Assembly (NCBI GenBank): GCA_018398805.1
Contig: JAGFBZ010002112.1
Coordinates: 62,001 to 126,000 of the forward strand
Reading direction: 5' to 3'
DNA from: Hirundichthys speculiger
Taxonomy: Eukaryota; Chordata; Actinopteri; Beloniformes; Exocoetidae
Length of the DNA: 64,000 bases
The notes beneath the pieces were generated by a model that was not told the origin of the DNA, made no database searches, and was given only the letters and a program-made list of their open reading frames with translations. This document shows, one piece after another, positions 46,532 to 59,060 of the stretch. The position numbers and the translations under genes are program-made. Positions within the stretch are counted from its first letter, which is position 1; each line of letters opens with the position of its first letter.

Positions 46532-47480
46532 CAGTTTTCATTTCTGGCATTTCTGGATGTTTTGATCCGAATTAGGTGAACTGCAAAGTACATTGTCATC
46601 ATGTTATAAATTTTAGTTCACTGTTAAAATGTGCAAATATTACGTCAACGTATCTGTTGAAAACTTCTTCAAAAGCTCATGCAAAAAAACTATTATTCAT
46701 GTTCACCGTGTTGCAGTGTAGCAGTTGACGCCAGGTTTAGTGGCTGAGGTTAACAACGATGAGACCACAGCGTCCTCAGAGGACGACTCTGCTCAGCACA
46801 GTCAACGTTATCACTCATCTGTACCTGAGGTTCCAGTCGTTTGTTATTACTGAGGCCACACCTGTGAACAAGAACAGGACCATCTCCTCTGTCTCACCTC
46901 ACTGACGCACACATTCGTATATTAAGGAACAACATGATCTCTGAGCCATTTTCTCCACAGATCTGATCATCTAGATTATTAAGAGCAGGGAAACACTCTG
47001 GTCAAGCTAGCTGAGAGAGGTGTTTACAAGCCATTTAACAGATGTGTTATAATCAACCAGCTACTGACTCAGCAGCAAAAACCAGCAAAAAGCACTAATA
47101 ATCTACTTCCAGTAAGATCCTTAATAAATCCCAGCATTGTATGTATTTACTATCATCAGCTTTATCTATCAGTATGCTGTCTGCTTTAGCAGCTAGCAGC
47201 TGTGATGTGTTGGAGCTAATCCCTTTGAGTCTTCAGTATAACTATTACAACAGAGGGAGGAGCTCACCAGACTGACGCCAACGTAAAACCCAAACATTCA
47301 GACACAACTGGAGCAGACTAGTTAATGCAGGTGAATAAACGGCACAATCCTCATGTAAAATTATTTATAAGTGCTTAAAAAACACAGTTTCTGCAGCATT
47401 TTCAGTTGAGAGTGAAACGTCTCTCCATAACTATAAAATACATTTTATGTTGGCATCCTAAAAACTAACAACCACTGTAC
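46532..47480. other. Intronic sequence, no gene recognised
   Basis: About 950 bp with no supported gene, transposon end or tandem repeat. Confidence 0.45.
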
Positions 47481-47489
47481 CTAAACTGT

Positions 47490-48010
47490 TAGCAGTAGCA
47501 GCAGGGTGCTGCCTCAGTACTACTACTGTTCTACTACTGTAGTACTACTACAGTAGTACTACTACAACCCCCCGCTACGGTTAGCAATAGTAGCAGGGTG
47601 CTGCCTCAGTACTACTACTGTTCTACTACTGTAGTACTACTATAGTAGTACTACTACAACCCCCCGCTACTGCTAGCAGTAGTAGCGGGGGGCTGCCTCA
47701 GTACTACTACTGTTCTACTACTGTAGTACTACTACTGCTAGCAGTAGCAGGGGGTTGTAGTAGTACTACAGTAGTAGCGGGGTGCTGCCTCAGGACCCAG
47801 CTACTGTTAGCAGTAGTAGCGGGGGGTTGCCTCAGTACTACTACTGTTCTACTACTGTAGTACTACTACTGTAGTACTACCACAACCCCCCGCTACTGCT
47901 AGCAGTAGTAGCGGGGGGCTGCCTCAGTACTACAACTGTTCTACTACTGTAGTACTACTACTGTAGTACTACTACAACCCCCCGCTACTGTTAGCAGTAG
48001 TAGCGGGGGG
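47490..48010. repeat. Palindrome-rich (GTAGTACTAC)-type array
   Basis: Alternating TACTACTGTTCTACTACTGT, AGTACTACTACAGTAGTACT and GGGGGTTGTAGTAG segments form overlapping inverted repeats that grade into the 42-bp array. CAGTAGTAGCGGGG and its complement alternate. Confidence 0.9.
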
Positions 48011-49998
48011 CTGCCTCAGGACCCCGCTACTGCTAGCAGTAGTAGCGGGGTGCTGCCTCAGAACCCCGCTACTGCTAGCAGTAGTAGCTGGGGGTTGCCT
48101 CAGGACCCCGCTACTGCTAGCAGTAGTAGCTGGGGGTTGCCTCAGTACCCCGCTACTGTTAGCAGTAGTAGCGGGGTGCTGCCTCAGTACCCCGCTACTG
48201 TTAGCAGTAGTAGCGGGGTGCTGCCTCCGTACCCCACTACTGTTAGCAGTAGTAGCGGGGTGCTGCCTCAGTACCCCGCTACTGTTAGCAGTAGTAGCGG
48301 GGGGCTGCCTCAGTACCCAGCTACTGCTAGCAGTAGTAGCTGGGGATTGCCTCAGAACCCCGCTACTGCTAGCAGTAGTAGCTGGGGATTGCCTCAGAAC
48401 CCCGCTACTGCTAGCAGTAGTAGCGGGGTGCTGCCTCAGTACCCCGCTACTGTTAGCAGTAGTAGCGGGGTGCTGCCTCCGTACCCCACTACTGTTAGCA
48501 GTAGTAGCAGGGTGCTGCCTCAGTACCCCGCTACTGTTAGCAGTAGTAGCGGGGGGCTGCCTCAGTACCCAGCTACTGCTAGCAGTAGTAGCTGGGGATT
48601 GCCTCAGTACCCCGCTACTGCTAGCAGTAGTAGCTGGGGATTGCCTCAGAACCCCGCTACTGCTAGCAGTAGTAGCGGGGTGCTGCCTCAGTACCCCGCT
48701 ACTGTTAGCAGTAGTAGCGGGGTGCTGCCTCCGTACCCCACTACTGCTAGCAGTAGTAGCGGGGTGCTGCCTCAGTACCCCGCTACTGTTAGCAGTAGTA
48801 GCGGGGGGCTGCCTCAGTACCCAGCTACTGCTAGCAGTAGTAGCTGGGGATTGCCTCAGAACCCCGCTACTGCTAGCAGTAGTAGCGGGGTGCTGCCTCC
48901 GTACCCGCTACTGTACGGAGGCAGCACCCCGCTGCCTCAGGACCCCGCTACTGTTAGCAGTAGTAGCGGGGGGCTGCCTCAGGACCCCGCTACTGTTAGC
49001 AGTAGTAGCGGGGGGCTGCCTCAGGACCCCGCTACTGTTAGCAGTAGTAGCGGGGTGCTGCCTCCGTACCCCGCTACTGTTAGCAGTAGTAGCGGGGTGC
49101 TGCCTCAGGACCCCGCTACTGTTAGCAGTAGTAGCGGGGTGCTGGCTCAGGACCCAGCTACTGCTAGCAGTAGTAGCGGGGGGTTGCCTCAGGACCCCGC
49201 TACTGTTAGCAGTAGTAGCGGGGTGCTGGCTCAGGACCCAGCTACTGCTAGCAGTAGTAGCGGGGGGTTGCCTCAGGACCCCGCTACTGTTAGCAGTAGT
49301 AGCGGGGTGCTGGCTCAGGACCCAGCTACTGCTAGCAGTAGTAGCGGGGGGTTGCCTCAGGACCCCGCTACTGTTAGCAGTAGTAGCGGGGTGCTGGCTC
49401 AGGACCCAGCTACTGTTAGCAGTAGTAGCGGGGGGGCTGCCTCAGGACCCCGCTACTGTTAGCAGTAGTAGCGGAGGGCTGCCTCAGTACCCCGCTACTG
49501 TTAGCAGTAGTAGCGGGGTGCTGCCTCAGTACCCCGCTACTGTTAGCAGTAGTAGCGGGGGGCTGCCTCAGGACCCAGCTACTGTTAGCAGTAGTAGCGG
49601 GGGGCTGCCTCAGGACCCAGCTACTGTTAGCAGTAGTAGCGGGGGGCTGCCTCAGGACCCCGCTACTGTTAGCAGTAGTAGCGGGGGGCTGCCTCAGTAC
49701 CTCCCTACTGTTAGCAGTAGTAGCGGGGTGCTGCCTCAGGACCCCGCTACTGTTAGCAGTAGTAGCGGGGGGCTGCCTCAGGACCCAGCTACTGTTAGCA
49801 GTAGTAGCGGAGGGCTGCCTCAGTACCCAGCTACTGTTAGCAGTAGTAGCGGAGGGCTGCCTCAGTACCCAGCTACTGTTAGCAGTAGTAGCGGAGGGCT
49901 GCCTCAGTACCCAGCTACTGTTAGCAGTAGTAGCGGAGGGCTGCCTCAGGACCCCGCTACTGTTAGCAGTAGTAGCGGGGGGCTGCCTCAGGACCCTC
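48011..49998. repeat. 42-bp hairpin-forming minisatellite (about 47 copies)
   Basis: Each unit is CTGCCTCAGTACCCCGCTAC followed by TGTTAGCAGTAGTAGCGGGG and GG. CCCCGCTACT and AGTAGCGGGG are complementary across GTTAGCAGT, so every unit can fold on itself. Because 42 is divisible by three, a 470-aa plus-strand frame (LPQYPATVSSSSG repeats) and a 213-aa minus frame stay open. They are not supported as genes. Units alternate in blocks (GAACCCC/GTACCCC/GGACCCC), showing higher-order structure. The array ends about 65 bp from the Ig1 splice donor. Confidence 0.95.
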
Positions 49999-50061
49999 TG
50001 TTGACCAACTATCAACTCTGATGTCCTGACGCGCCTGAGAAAAACACTCAACACCACTTAC

Positions 50062-50388
50062 TTGCTACTTCCAGTGATGCGTTGCGGCTGACTGCCTCGC
50101 CCAGGTAGTTGCGCGCCACGCACACGTACACGCCTTCGTCAGGTTTGCTTCGCCGTCCATGAACGATCCTCAGGAAGAAGAGGGAGCCGCTGGGTAACAG
50201 CATCCGGTGGGACCGAGGGTCTTCTCGGTCGGTCTCGACCCGTTCACCATCTTTGTACCACTCGACCGTCGGAGCGGGCCGGCCTTCGGCCTTGCAGTTC
50301 AGGGTGGCCGGCTCTCCCTTGGACACGATCAGGTCGGACGGATGTTCCACGATCCTGGGAGCTGCATCCTCCAGCCGGGGCCGAGATC
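50062..50388 (-). CDS. robo3: Roundabout receptor exon: immunoglobulin domain 1 (Ig1)
   Basis: This exon encodes Ig1 of a Roundabout (Robo) axon-guidance receptor, the extracellular domain that contacts the Slit ligand in this family. On the minus strand the acceptor is a pyrimidine-rich tract ending TCCTCCAG, and the donor is A|GTAAGTG at 50061/50060. It contributes 108 whole codons and starts and ends in phase 1. Visible landmarks are the lead-in [17 protein letters not shown], the first Ig cysteine in NCKAEGRP, the core tryptophan in [11 protein letters not shown], the block [16 protein letters not shown], and the second cysteine in [16 protein letters not shown]. Identity to vertebrate ROBO1/2/3 Ig1 is very high from memory of the family. 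No stops or frameshifts are seen. The previous exon (signal peptide) is not recognised, so the start codon lies outside this exon. Assignment to robo3 rests mainly on the Ig3 exons; robo2 is the alternative. Confidence 0.95.
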
Positions 50389-51060
50389 CTGGAGGAACCA
50401 GAAGACAGCAGCTTTAGGATGTGTTTAAGATCACACATTAGGCTTTCTCTGGCTTTGAACATTTTTAAATTGTCTGAAGCTGTCATATATCCAGTTTTCA
50501 GGCATCTAGCGGTCATTTTAAAAGGTTCATGATTAATTAAACAATAAATAAAGGCTGTGTCATACCAGGAGCTTGCAGAGATCAAATAAATGAATAAAAA
50601 AATAGAAACTTTCTGTTATGTACGCATTAATTGCATCTACAGTTTGGTTCTTAAAACCAAGCTGGGGCTGCGCAAGCTAACAAAGTAAAAAAATTAATGT
50701 AAAATAACCAAATGTCCTTCTTGATCAATATGAATAAAGATCAAAATAACATAAGATGGGACCTTTAGACACAGCTGTTTTAAATTCTGGTCTCTGCTTA
50801 CAAAAATCGAGTGACACAGCTTATAAAAGTACATTTAGATGCTGTTTCCAAACCTTTCCAGTTACACACACGGATAAATCACATCGTTTTATCACCGACA
50901 GCACTGCTGTGTGAAATAAGCCTTTAATGTATTTGCACAGCACGGTTGCAGTTACAGTATAAATCAAGAGGACATGTGAAATTACATGTTCTAAGATGCC
51001 TGAGCGTGTTTACCTGGACGCACCAACTACCTGGGACCTCCAGGTAGTCGATAGGAAACA
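50389..51060. other. Intron upstream of the Ig1 exon, no gene recognised
   Basis: A branch-point/pyrimidine context just above 50388 serves the Ig1 exon. No signal-peptide exon ending in phase 1 was recognised here or up to 64000. Confidence 0.45.
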
Positions 51061-51062
51061 TC

Positions 51063-51905
51063 TGTGTAAGAATATTTTTTACCTCCGCCGAGGAGGTAAT
51101 GTTTTTACCGGCGTTTATCTGTCTGTGTTCAAGATAACTCAAAAAGTTACGGATGGATTTTGATGAAATTTTCAGGAGTTGTCAGAAATGTGAAAAGGAA
51201 GAACTGATTTCATTTTGGCTGTGATCCGGAAGAAATCCTGGATTCTGGATCACTTTCAAATCTTCGATAACATTGCGGTTAATGAGGCTGGAAATTTTGT
51301 TTCTCAACATTTTTGCTATTTATTACCCAAAACTCATGAAATTTCACTCAGGTATTGAAATTTCATGAGTTTTGGGTAATAAATAGCAAACATGTTGAGA
51401 AACAAAATTGCTATTTATTACCCAAAACTCATGAAATTTCAATACCTGAGTGAAATTTCATGAGTTTTGGGTAATAAATAGCAAAACTCATGAAATTTCA
51501 CTCAGGTATTGAAATTTCATGAGTTTTGGGTAATAAATAGCAATTTTGTTTCTCAAAATTTCTGCTATTTATTACCCAAAACTCATGAAATTTCACTCAG
51601 GGATTGACAATGAAAACCTCCATCAAATTTCAGAGGCTGATCCGGATCTGATCCAGAAGGCGGATGTAAATCTCTATATGGGAGGAGTGTTGTGCTTGGA
51701 GTGATTTTCTAGTTTAAAAATGCTTTCCTGGAAGCTCACTGGCTCTATTTTATCTGAGCAGTTTGTTGAAGCTTCTTGGAGTACAAAAGAAATGATTAAA
51801 TCATTTGCTCCACATTAGTTAGAGCTAGTTATGTATATATCAGTGCAGAGGAGGAGGAGGAGGAAGGAAGAGGAGGAAGCTCTACAGCAGAGTCCCAGAC
51901 CAGCT
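51063..51905 (-). mobile_element. Composite repeat (ACCTCCGCC element joined to Harbinger sequence)
   Basis: The inverted counterpart of 22550-23130: the part 51710-51905 matches Harbinger body sequence, and 51063-51710 matches the repeat nested in it (ACCTCCGCCGAGGAGGTAAT at its end). The nested part is expanded by an alternating inverted array (51312-51600). Confidence 0.7.
51312..51600. repeat. Alternating direct/inverted ~50-bp array (foldback)
   Basis: A segment containing CTATTTATTACCCAAAACTC followed by ATGAAATTTCACTCAGG alternates with its reverse complement at least six times. Junctions are GGTATTGAAATTTC and CAAACATGTTGAGAAACAAA. Confidence 0.92.
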
Positions 51906-52890
51906 GCCCACAGCTATTCACTGTCCCATTTGGATGTTTTTTTTTTGTTTGTTTTTTTGTTTTCATTTTGATTCTGAGTCATTTTGTTTGTGGCCATCTC
52001 AGTCTGAACAGATCTCGTTCACAGAGCTGGTCAGGGTCCTGTCATATCACAGATCCCGTGGAATTATCCAGCCTTCACCCACAATGCTGCATCTGGGATA
52101 TCTTTCAAGTAGGTACCACAAAGCTGTGAAGCCATTTTAAAAAGAGGCACAGCCATTGGAAGACAGAGCTAGAGCTAAGTTAGAGTCCTAAAACCAGCTG
52201 CTATGTACAGAGGTGTGAAAGCATGCAGCTAATTAACACCACAGGTTGGTTGCACCTGTGCTACACCGAGCTGTCCTGTATAAAAGGCACAGAGGCAGAC
52301 TGGCACATTTAATTCTGGGCTGTTATGGCTTTGGTCCGCCTTCAAAGACAGCAACAGGGACAAATAAGTTCTGGGTGAAGTCAAAATGTGGAAAGGTATA
52401 AAAAGGGATGCAGCAAACTCCATGCAGAGGATCAAATCAGTGAGTGGTGGAAGCAGCGACGGCATTGTTCAGGTCTGCTGTCAGAACAGTTAGCTAGCGA
52501 CAAGAACGCTAAACCAAAACAGTGAAAAAACGCCAAGGCAGAGAACAGGTGGACAGACTGGATTAGGAACTGGGAGACCTGGGAAACCCTGTTGGTTTTT
52601 AACGTGGAGGCGCCTCCACCAGCTGAGGCCAGGAGATGGTCTCGCTGCTGCAGCTGCAACAACCACCAGCAACGAGGAAACTGGGACCAGTACAGCTGAG
52701 AGTGTCCCATCCAGGTAGAGACTTTAGTTTTGGTTTTAGTGCTTATTCCATATCATGTTTTATCCAGGACTGGATGAATAGAGACATTAGGAACTTGTCT
52801 TTAGACCGTAGAGAGCTGCAAAGCTCTGTGAAAACACATACTGGGGAGGAAATATTGCATCTTTGTGGGATCACTGTGAATGCACCGCTG
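51906..52890. other. Intronic sequence, no gene recognised
   Basis: It has a T-rich tract (51936-51965) and a TATAAAAGG word near 52279 without other promoter support. Open frames on both strands at 52432-52893 show no recognisable domain. Confidence 0.4.
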
Positions 52891-52896
52891 TAGAGT

Positions 52897-53162
52897 GTAG
52901 GCAGAATGAGTGTAGGCAGAATGAGTGGAGGCAGAATGAGTGTAGGCAGAATGAGTGTAGGCAGAATAAGTGTAGGCAGAATGAGTGTAGGCAGAATGAG
53001 TGTAGGCAGAATGAGTGTAGGCAGAATGAGTGTAGGCAGAATAAGTGTAGGCAGAATGAGTGTAGGCAGAATAAGTGTAGGCAGAATAAGTGTAGGCAGA
53101 ATGAGTGTAGGCAGAATGAGTGTAAGCAGAATGAGTGTAGGCAGAATAAGTGTAGGCAGAAT
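52897..53162. repeat. 15-bp minisatellite, left part
   Basis: About 18 copies of GCAGAATGAGTGTAG with GCAGAATAAGTGTAG variants; continues at 53915-53948 beyond a transposon. Confidence 0.95.
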
Positions 53163-53914
53163 GGCTGTGGTTACATGATGTTTTTTAATTCGGAATTAAT
53201 AATTAGGAATTAAATAATTCCGAATTAAACTATTTTCCTACGAGTTTACATGGAAATAGTAATTCCGAATTAAGGTTTACATGGAAAACACGTTTGTTCG
53301 GATTTATCCAATTCCGCTTAAGGTCTGGGGGTTGGGAAGGGTTCTGATTGGATGGGGGGGGGGCGGACGTCTTTACATCTACCGGAAGAAAACAAACTTA
53401 GCTAACTCGGTTAGCAACAACATTTCACTTATTTTTGACCTGGGTGACGTCTCTATCTGTGAAACCTCCTTCATTTAACCTGGCCGCTTTGAAAAGCTCA
53501 CAATTTTTATGTTTCCTGCCATCTGTTCTTTTAATTATTTCCAGTTCCTCCAAGCTATTTATTAAATAAATCGTCTCTGCTCTTGAACACTGTTTACTGC
53601 GTGCCGCCATTTTAAAACTTTGTTTTGAAAACAAGCCCAGCGCGGAATATAAGCGTCATGGCGAAAGACGGGCAAGAGAACTAGCATGCGCAGAAAGACG
53701 GGAATTAATTTAAACAGGAATGAGTGTTTACATGACCGCCGAATTATTTAATTCAGAATTAAAATGGGAATAAACCAGCCACTTACTTCGGAATTAAGTT
53801 TAATTCAGAATTGACATTTTCATATGGAATTAAGTGTTTACATGGTAACTTTTATTCGGCTTTAACTTTAATTCTGAATTAAAGAGGAATTAAACTTCCC
53901 TTGTAAACGCACTG
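53163..53914. mobile_element. Harbinger-like MITE with Myb/SANT fragment, copy 2
   Basis: A same-orientation copy of 4783-5525, inserted in a 15-bp minisatellite with 3-bp duplication AAT (53160-53162, 53915-53917). Removing the element and one AAT restores a perfect repeat unit. On minus it encodes SRAETIYLINSLEELEIIKR, then NCELFKAARLNEGGFTDRD and TQVKNK, a Myb/SANT-like domain fragment; a stop replaces the following Trp that copy 1 retains. Confidence 0.78.
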
Positions 53915-53948
53915 AATGAGTGTAGGCAGAATGAGTGTAGGCAGAATG
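53915..53948. repeat. 15-bp minisatellite, right part
   Basis: About two further units of AATGAGTGTAGGCAG following the transposon. Confidence 0.9.
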
Positions 53949-55740
<1,792 letters not shown>

Positions 55741-55759
55741 TATATATATATATATTGTT

Positions 55760-56700
55760 GAAAGGCATTTTTCCTGTAGAATAAAAGCTGAAAGCAGCTA
55801 TCGTTTCATGAAGTGCCTCTCCTTCAGCTCTCAGAGCTAAAATAGCGTATGTACCAGGGCTAAACCTCGGTCGCTGGAGCTCTGCAGGAAAGACTTTTCA
55901 AGCGCTGACTCATAAATTTTACAATACAAGTTGGTTGGAACAACCCATGTGGAAATGTAAATCAAAGCGCTTTTAAAGAGTATAAAACCATAGTGTGGGA
56001 CTGAGCTAAATATGGAGAAAAGAGCATGGAAGGAGAAACCATCTCTGAGCGATGATGTCCCTGCCGTCCAGGAAACACGAAGCCGTTCAGAAACAGTCTT
56101 TCCACCGTCGTCTTCTATCAGCGGAAACACGCTGCCATCTTAATCTGGAGTGTCACACAGATGTCCTGCTCGGCTGGGAACATGGAGAAAACTGCCACTG
56201 CATCCAGGATTATTCCAAGCATCTGAATGTGTAGCATGATGACAGTGATCTCTGCGTGGCTGCAGGCTGAACATGACAGTTCAGAGATCCAGATCTCTGT
56301 GATAGTCGCTGACTGGCCCAACTCACGTCTCCAGATCTCTGTGATAGTCACTGACTGGCCCAACTCACGTCTCCAGCTCATTTGAATTTCTAAGATGAGC
56401 AGTATTCCCCGCGTACTTCCTTCAAAGTGACTGCAGATGTGTGTAACTGATAAGGACAGGGCTTGAAAAGATGAACTCAAATTGGTTTAAATAGGCAGCT
56501 GGAGTCAGAAGGGTTTCTGGGAGGAAAAACTGGACCTCTAAGGACCGATTAGATACCGAGCAAGGTGTTTGACGGCAGGATGGCAGCACCTGTCAGAGAT
56601 GCTCGTGAGCTAATGAAACCGTCGGTATCCTGAGAGAGCCAGAGTCAGTTTAACAAAGGAAAGATAAATAAATTATTTCTACGGTGAAGGGAAAACAAAA
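55760..56700. other. Intronic sequence with one ~49-bp duplication
   Basis: AGATCTCTGTGATAGTC.CTG and ACTGGCCCAACTCACGTCTC occur twice in tandem (56288-56380). No gene is recognised. Confidence 0.6.
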
Positions 56701-56847
56701 TCTGCTCTCTATTAATTCAGTTCAATTCAAATTTATTTGTTTAGCATCCAGTTCAATCCAAAATGTCTCTAGGTGCTTTTCAGAGACCCAGACCATGACC
56801 CCGAGAAAAGAAAAAAAAAATATATATATATTTATATACAGCCTCCC

Positions 56848-57866
56848 ACCACTAGTCGGGGCTACAGAGCCGTCAGACAGCAGCCCCCCTCCCCGCGGAA
56901 ATGCTCGAGTAGACTGGAGTTTTAAAACGGCACGGTGGGAAGATAGTCTCGCAAAACCAGCGCGGTTTGGCGGAACTTTAATCTAGATCATGAAAACAAG
57001 GTAGTATGTAGACTGTGTCAGAAACAACTGGCATACAATCACTCGACTGGAGCAATGAGCAACCACATTCAACTCAAGCATTTGGATGTTAATCTGCACG
57101 AGACGACAGCTGCTAATGCTAGCGCTGCTGATGCTAGCGGTGCTGATGCTAGCGGTGCTGATGCTAGCGGTGCTGATGCTAGCGCTGCTGATGCTAGCGG
57201 TGCTAGCCACACTCAGGCCGATTTGACATTGTTTACCCGGAGACGTGTTCTCCCGTCCGGTCTGAGAGATTTTAGATGTTTGTTTAATTTTACACTCATA
57301 TTGAACTGCGCATAGAGCTTAATAATTCAGCAGCAATTTATCTTTTTTAGATGTTACATTATTTGTTAACTTTAAGTGAGTTTTTGTCGGATGTGCAGGG
57401 TTTATATTCATACTGCACGGCGCAAAATGCTGCTCGTTTTGGTTGAAATTTAATTATAATTTAGATGTTTTATTAACTTGAAAGTGAATTAAAGCTATAA
57501 TTTTTGTTGGATAATCTGCAAGATTCAATGTGTCAGAGGCAATTTATTTATTTTGGTGGTAAACGTTTGACTGAGTTGCCTTCATGTTCACATTCATTCA
57601 TACTGCACGGTGCAAAGTGTCTCGTACTTCAGCGGCATTTAAAATTAGACATGGTTGTTGAACATTGTGATTAAAGGCTTAAAGAACTCTTGTTACACAC
57701 AATAATTTTTTGGGACAATGTTTCAAATTCTGTTTCGATGTTTCAATAAATTGTGCTAAATTTACGCTGTTTTCTGAGTGTTTTCCTTTTTTTTAGACTA
57801 GTCGACTAGTCTTAATTAAAATTTTCGTTTAGTCGACAGGGAAATTAGTCGCCAGGAACATCCCTA
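56848..57866 (+). mobile_element. hAT element, copy 2 (5'-truncated)
   Basis: Collinear with 40321-41054 from CCACTAGTCGGGGCTACAGA to the right end GTCGCCAGGAACATCCCTA, with about 470 bp of extra sequence (57270-57790) that is deleted in copy 1. The left terminal repeat is missing. Confidence 0.8.
56962..57315 (+). pseudogene. hAT BED-finger protein fragment, copy 2
   Basis: A frame of 117 codons: AVWRYFNLDHENKVVC, CRLC, then STGAMSNHIQLKH, followed by five ADAS(G/A) repeats against three in the 40561 copy, then HTQADLTLFTRRR. After LRDF it runs into non-transposase sequence and stops. Zinc ligands are intact. The catalytic domain is absent. Confidence 0.65.
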
Positions 57867-57875
57867 ATATATATA

Positions 57876-57956
<81 letters not shown>

Positions 57957-57982
57957 TGATATATATATATATATATATATAT
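57867..57982. repeat. (AT)n microsatellite
   Basis: About 115 bp of AT adjoining the hAT right end. Confidence 0.95.
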
Positions 57983-58199
57983 TGGTAAGAAGCAGTGGCA
58001 GGTAAAAACTCCCCTACTGGGACAAAACCTTTAAGTCAAACAGCAACAAGGGAAAAACTCCCCTTTAGAGGGATGAAGTCTCGAGCCGGACCGGGATCGT
58101 GAGACTGGACCCTCCTGCCAAAGTCCAGGTGTTGAAATGAAACAGATCCAACTTCAGATGAACAACGTAGAAGTTTTTACAGCGTTGTGGGAGTTGCTG

Positions 58200-59060
58200 G
58201 TCTGCTGATCTGGAGCATTTAGGTGTGTGTTAACACAATGCCATCAGGGACTGAGCTCAGAGATGATGTTAGAGAAGCAGTTATTGCTACACATCAATCT
58301 GGAAAGGGTTGTAAAGCCACTTTAAACGGTTTGGAGTTCAACGTTCTACAGTGAGAAGTAGTGCTGGGCAATATGACGATACATATCGTGGGGATGATAG
58401 AAAAATGTGTATCGTGCCATTTCTCTTCTATCGTTTTTAACCTAATTTTATCAATTATTACAGCAAATATGTAATTAAATAACCTGCAACGATAAATTTG
58501 ATAGAATCATATCTACTTCTACAAAGTAGCCTTTTATGTTTGCACTTTTATTCATGGTTAATGCCTTAAACAGAGTTCTCTTCAACCCTGATGTTTACTT
58601 TAGACACTTTATATTGGTTTGCAAACTTTGCACTACAAGGTTACAGATTTCAGAAAGTTGAAAAATAATTTGTGTTTTATTTTTTATAGCTGAACTTCAG
58701 TGCAAAAATGTGTTTTTCCTCTCAGAAACTGTTGTGCACTTTAAAAAAAATGTGAAAGCTACTGTACCTCTGTACCTACCTGTTTTTGCTGCACTAAAAT
58801 GTATGTTTGTGACAGTTCAGCTAAATGTCCTTTCAAAATAAAGTTGAAAAGTAAGCAATGAAATTTTTGTCAAACTTTTCAGAGAATAACTGAAAACATA
58901 CTTTATTGGTATATCGTGATATATATCGTTATCGTGATATAAAATAGTCCATATCGTGATATATGATTTTTTCCATATCGCCCAGCACTAGTGAGAAGGA
59001 TTATTCACAAGAGGAAATAATTTAGGACAGCTGTCTTCCCTGGAGTGGACAAGCTGGGGA
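58200..59060 (+). pseudogene. Tc1 relic interrupted by a hAT element
   Basis: Sequence before 58350 (TGTTAACACAATGCCATCAG, CACATCAATCTGGAAAGGGT, TGGAGTTCAACGTTCTACAG) continues after 58990 (GGATTATTCACAAGAGG, CTTCCCTGGAGTGGAC) as expected for the N-terminal coding part of a Tc1 element. No intact frame. Confidence 0.55.
58359..58990. mobile_element. hAT element (632 bp) nested in a Tc1 relic
   Basis: The ends are TAGTGCTGGGC and GCCCAGCACTA (perfect) with perfect 8-bp duplications GTGAGAAG (58351-58358, 58991-58998). Sub-terminal ATATCGTGATA words on both arms. Non-coding. Confidence 0.88.

Larger units (their letters stand above)
56705..58115 (+). mobile_element. Retroposon 3' region interrupted by AT tracts and a hAT
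   Basis: AATTCAAATTTATTTGTTTA and TCTCTAGGTGCTTTTCAGAG (left) and GTAAAAACTCCCCTACTGGG and GAGGGATGAAGTCTCGAGCC (right) follow the order of a common fish retroposon (the 'atttatttgtatagcgc...aaaaactccc' type). Between them lie (AT)n and the 56848-57866 hAT copy. Confidence 0.45.

Noticed and set aside
48050..49462. 470-aa plus-strand open frame of 14-residue repeats
   Set aside because: It is the 42-bp minisatellite read in a stop-free frame; other frames and the opposite strand are open too, with no start context or domain.
52262..52300. TATAAAAGG promoter near 52279
   Set aside because: An isolated TATA-like word with no downstream gene or other core promoter element.
52863..53213. 116-aa frame with ECRQN pentads
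   Set aside because: Read-through of the 15-bp minisatellite.
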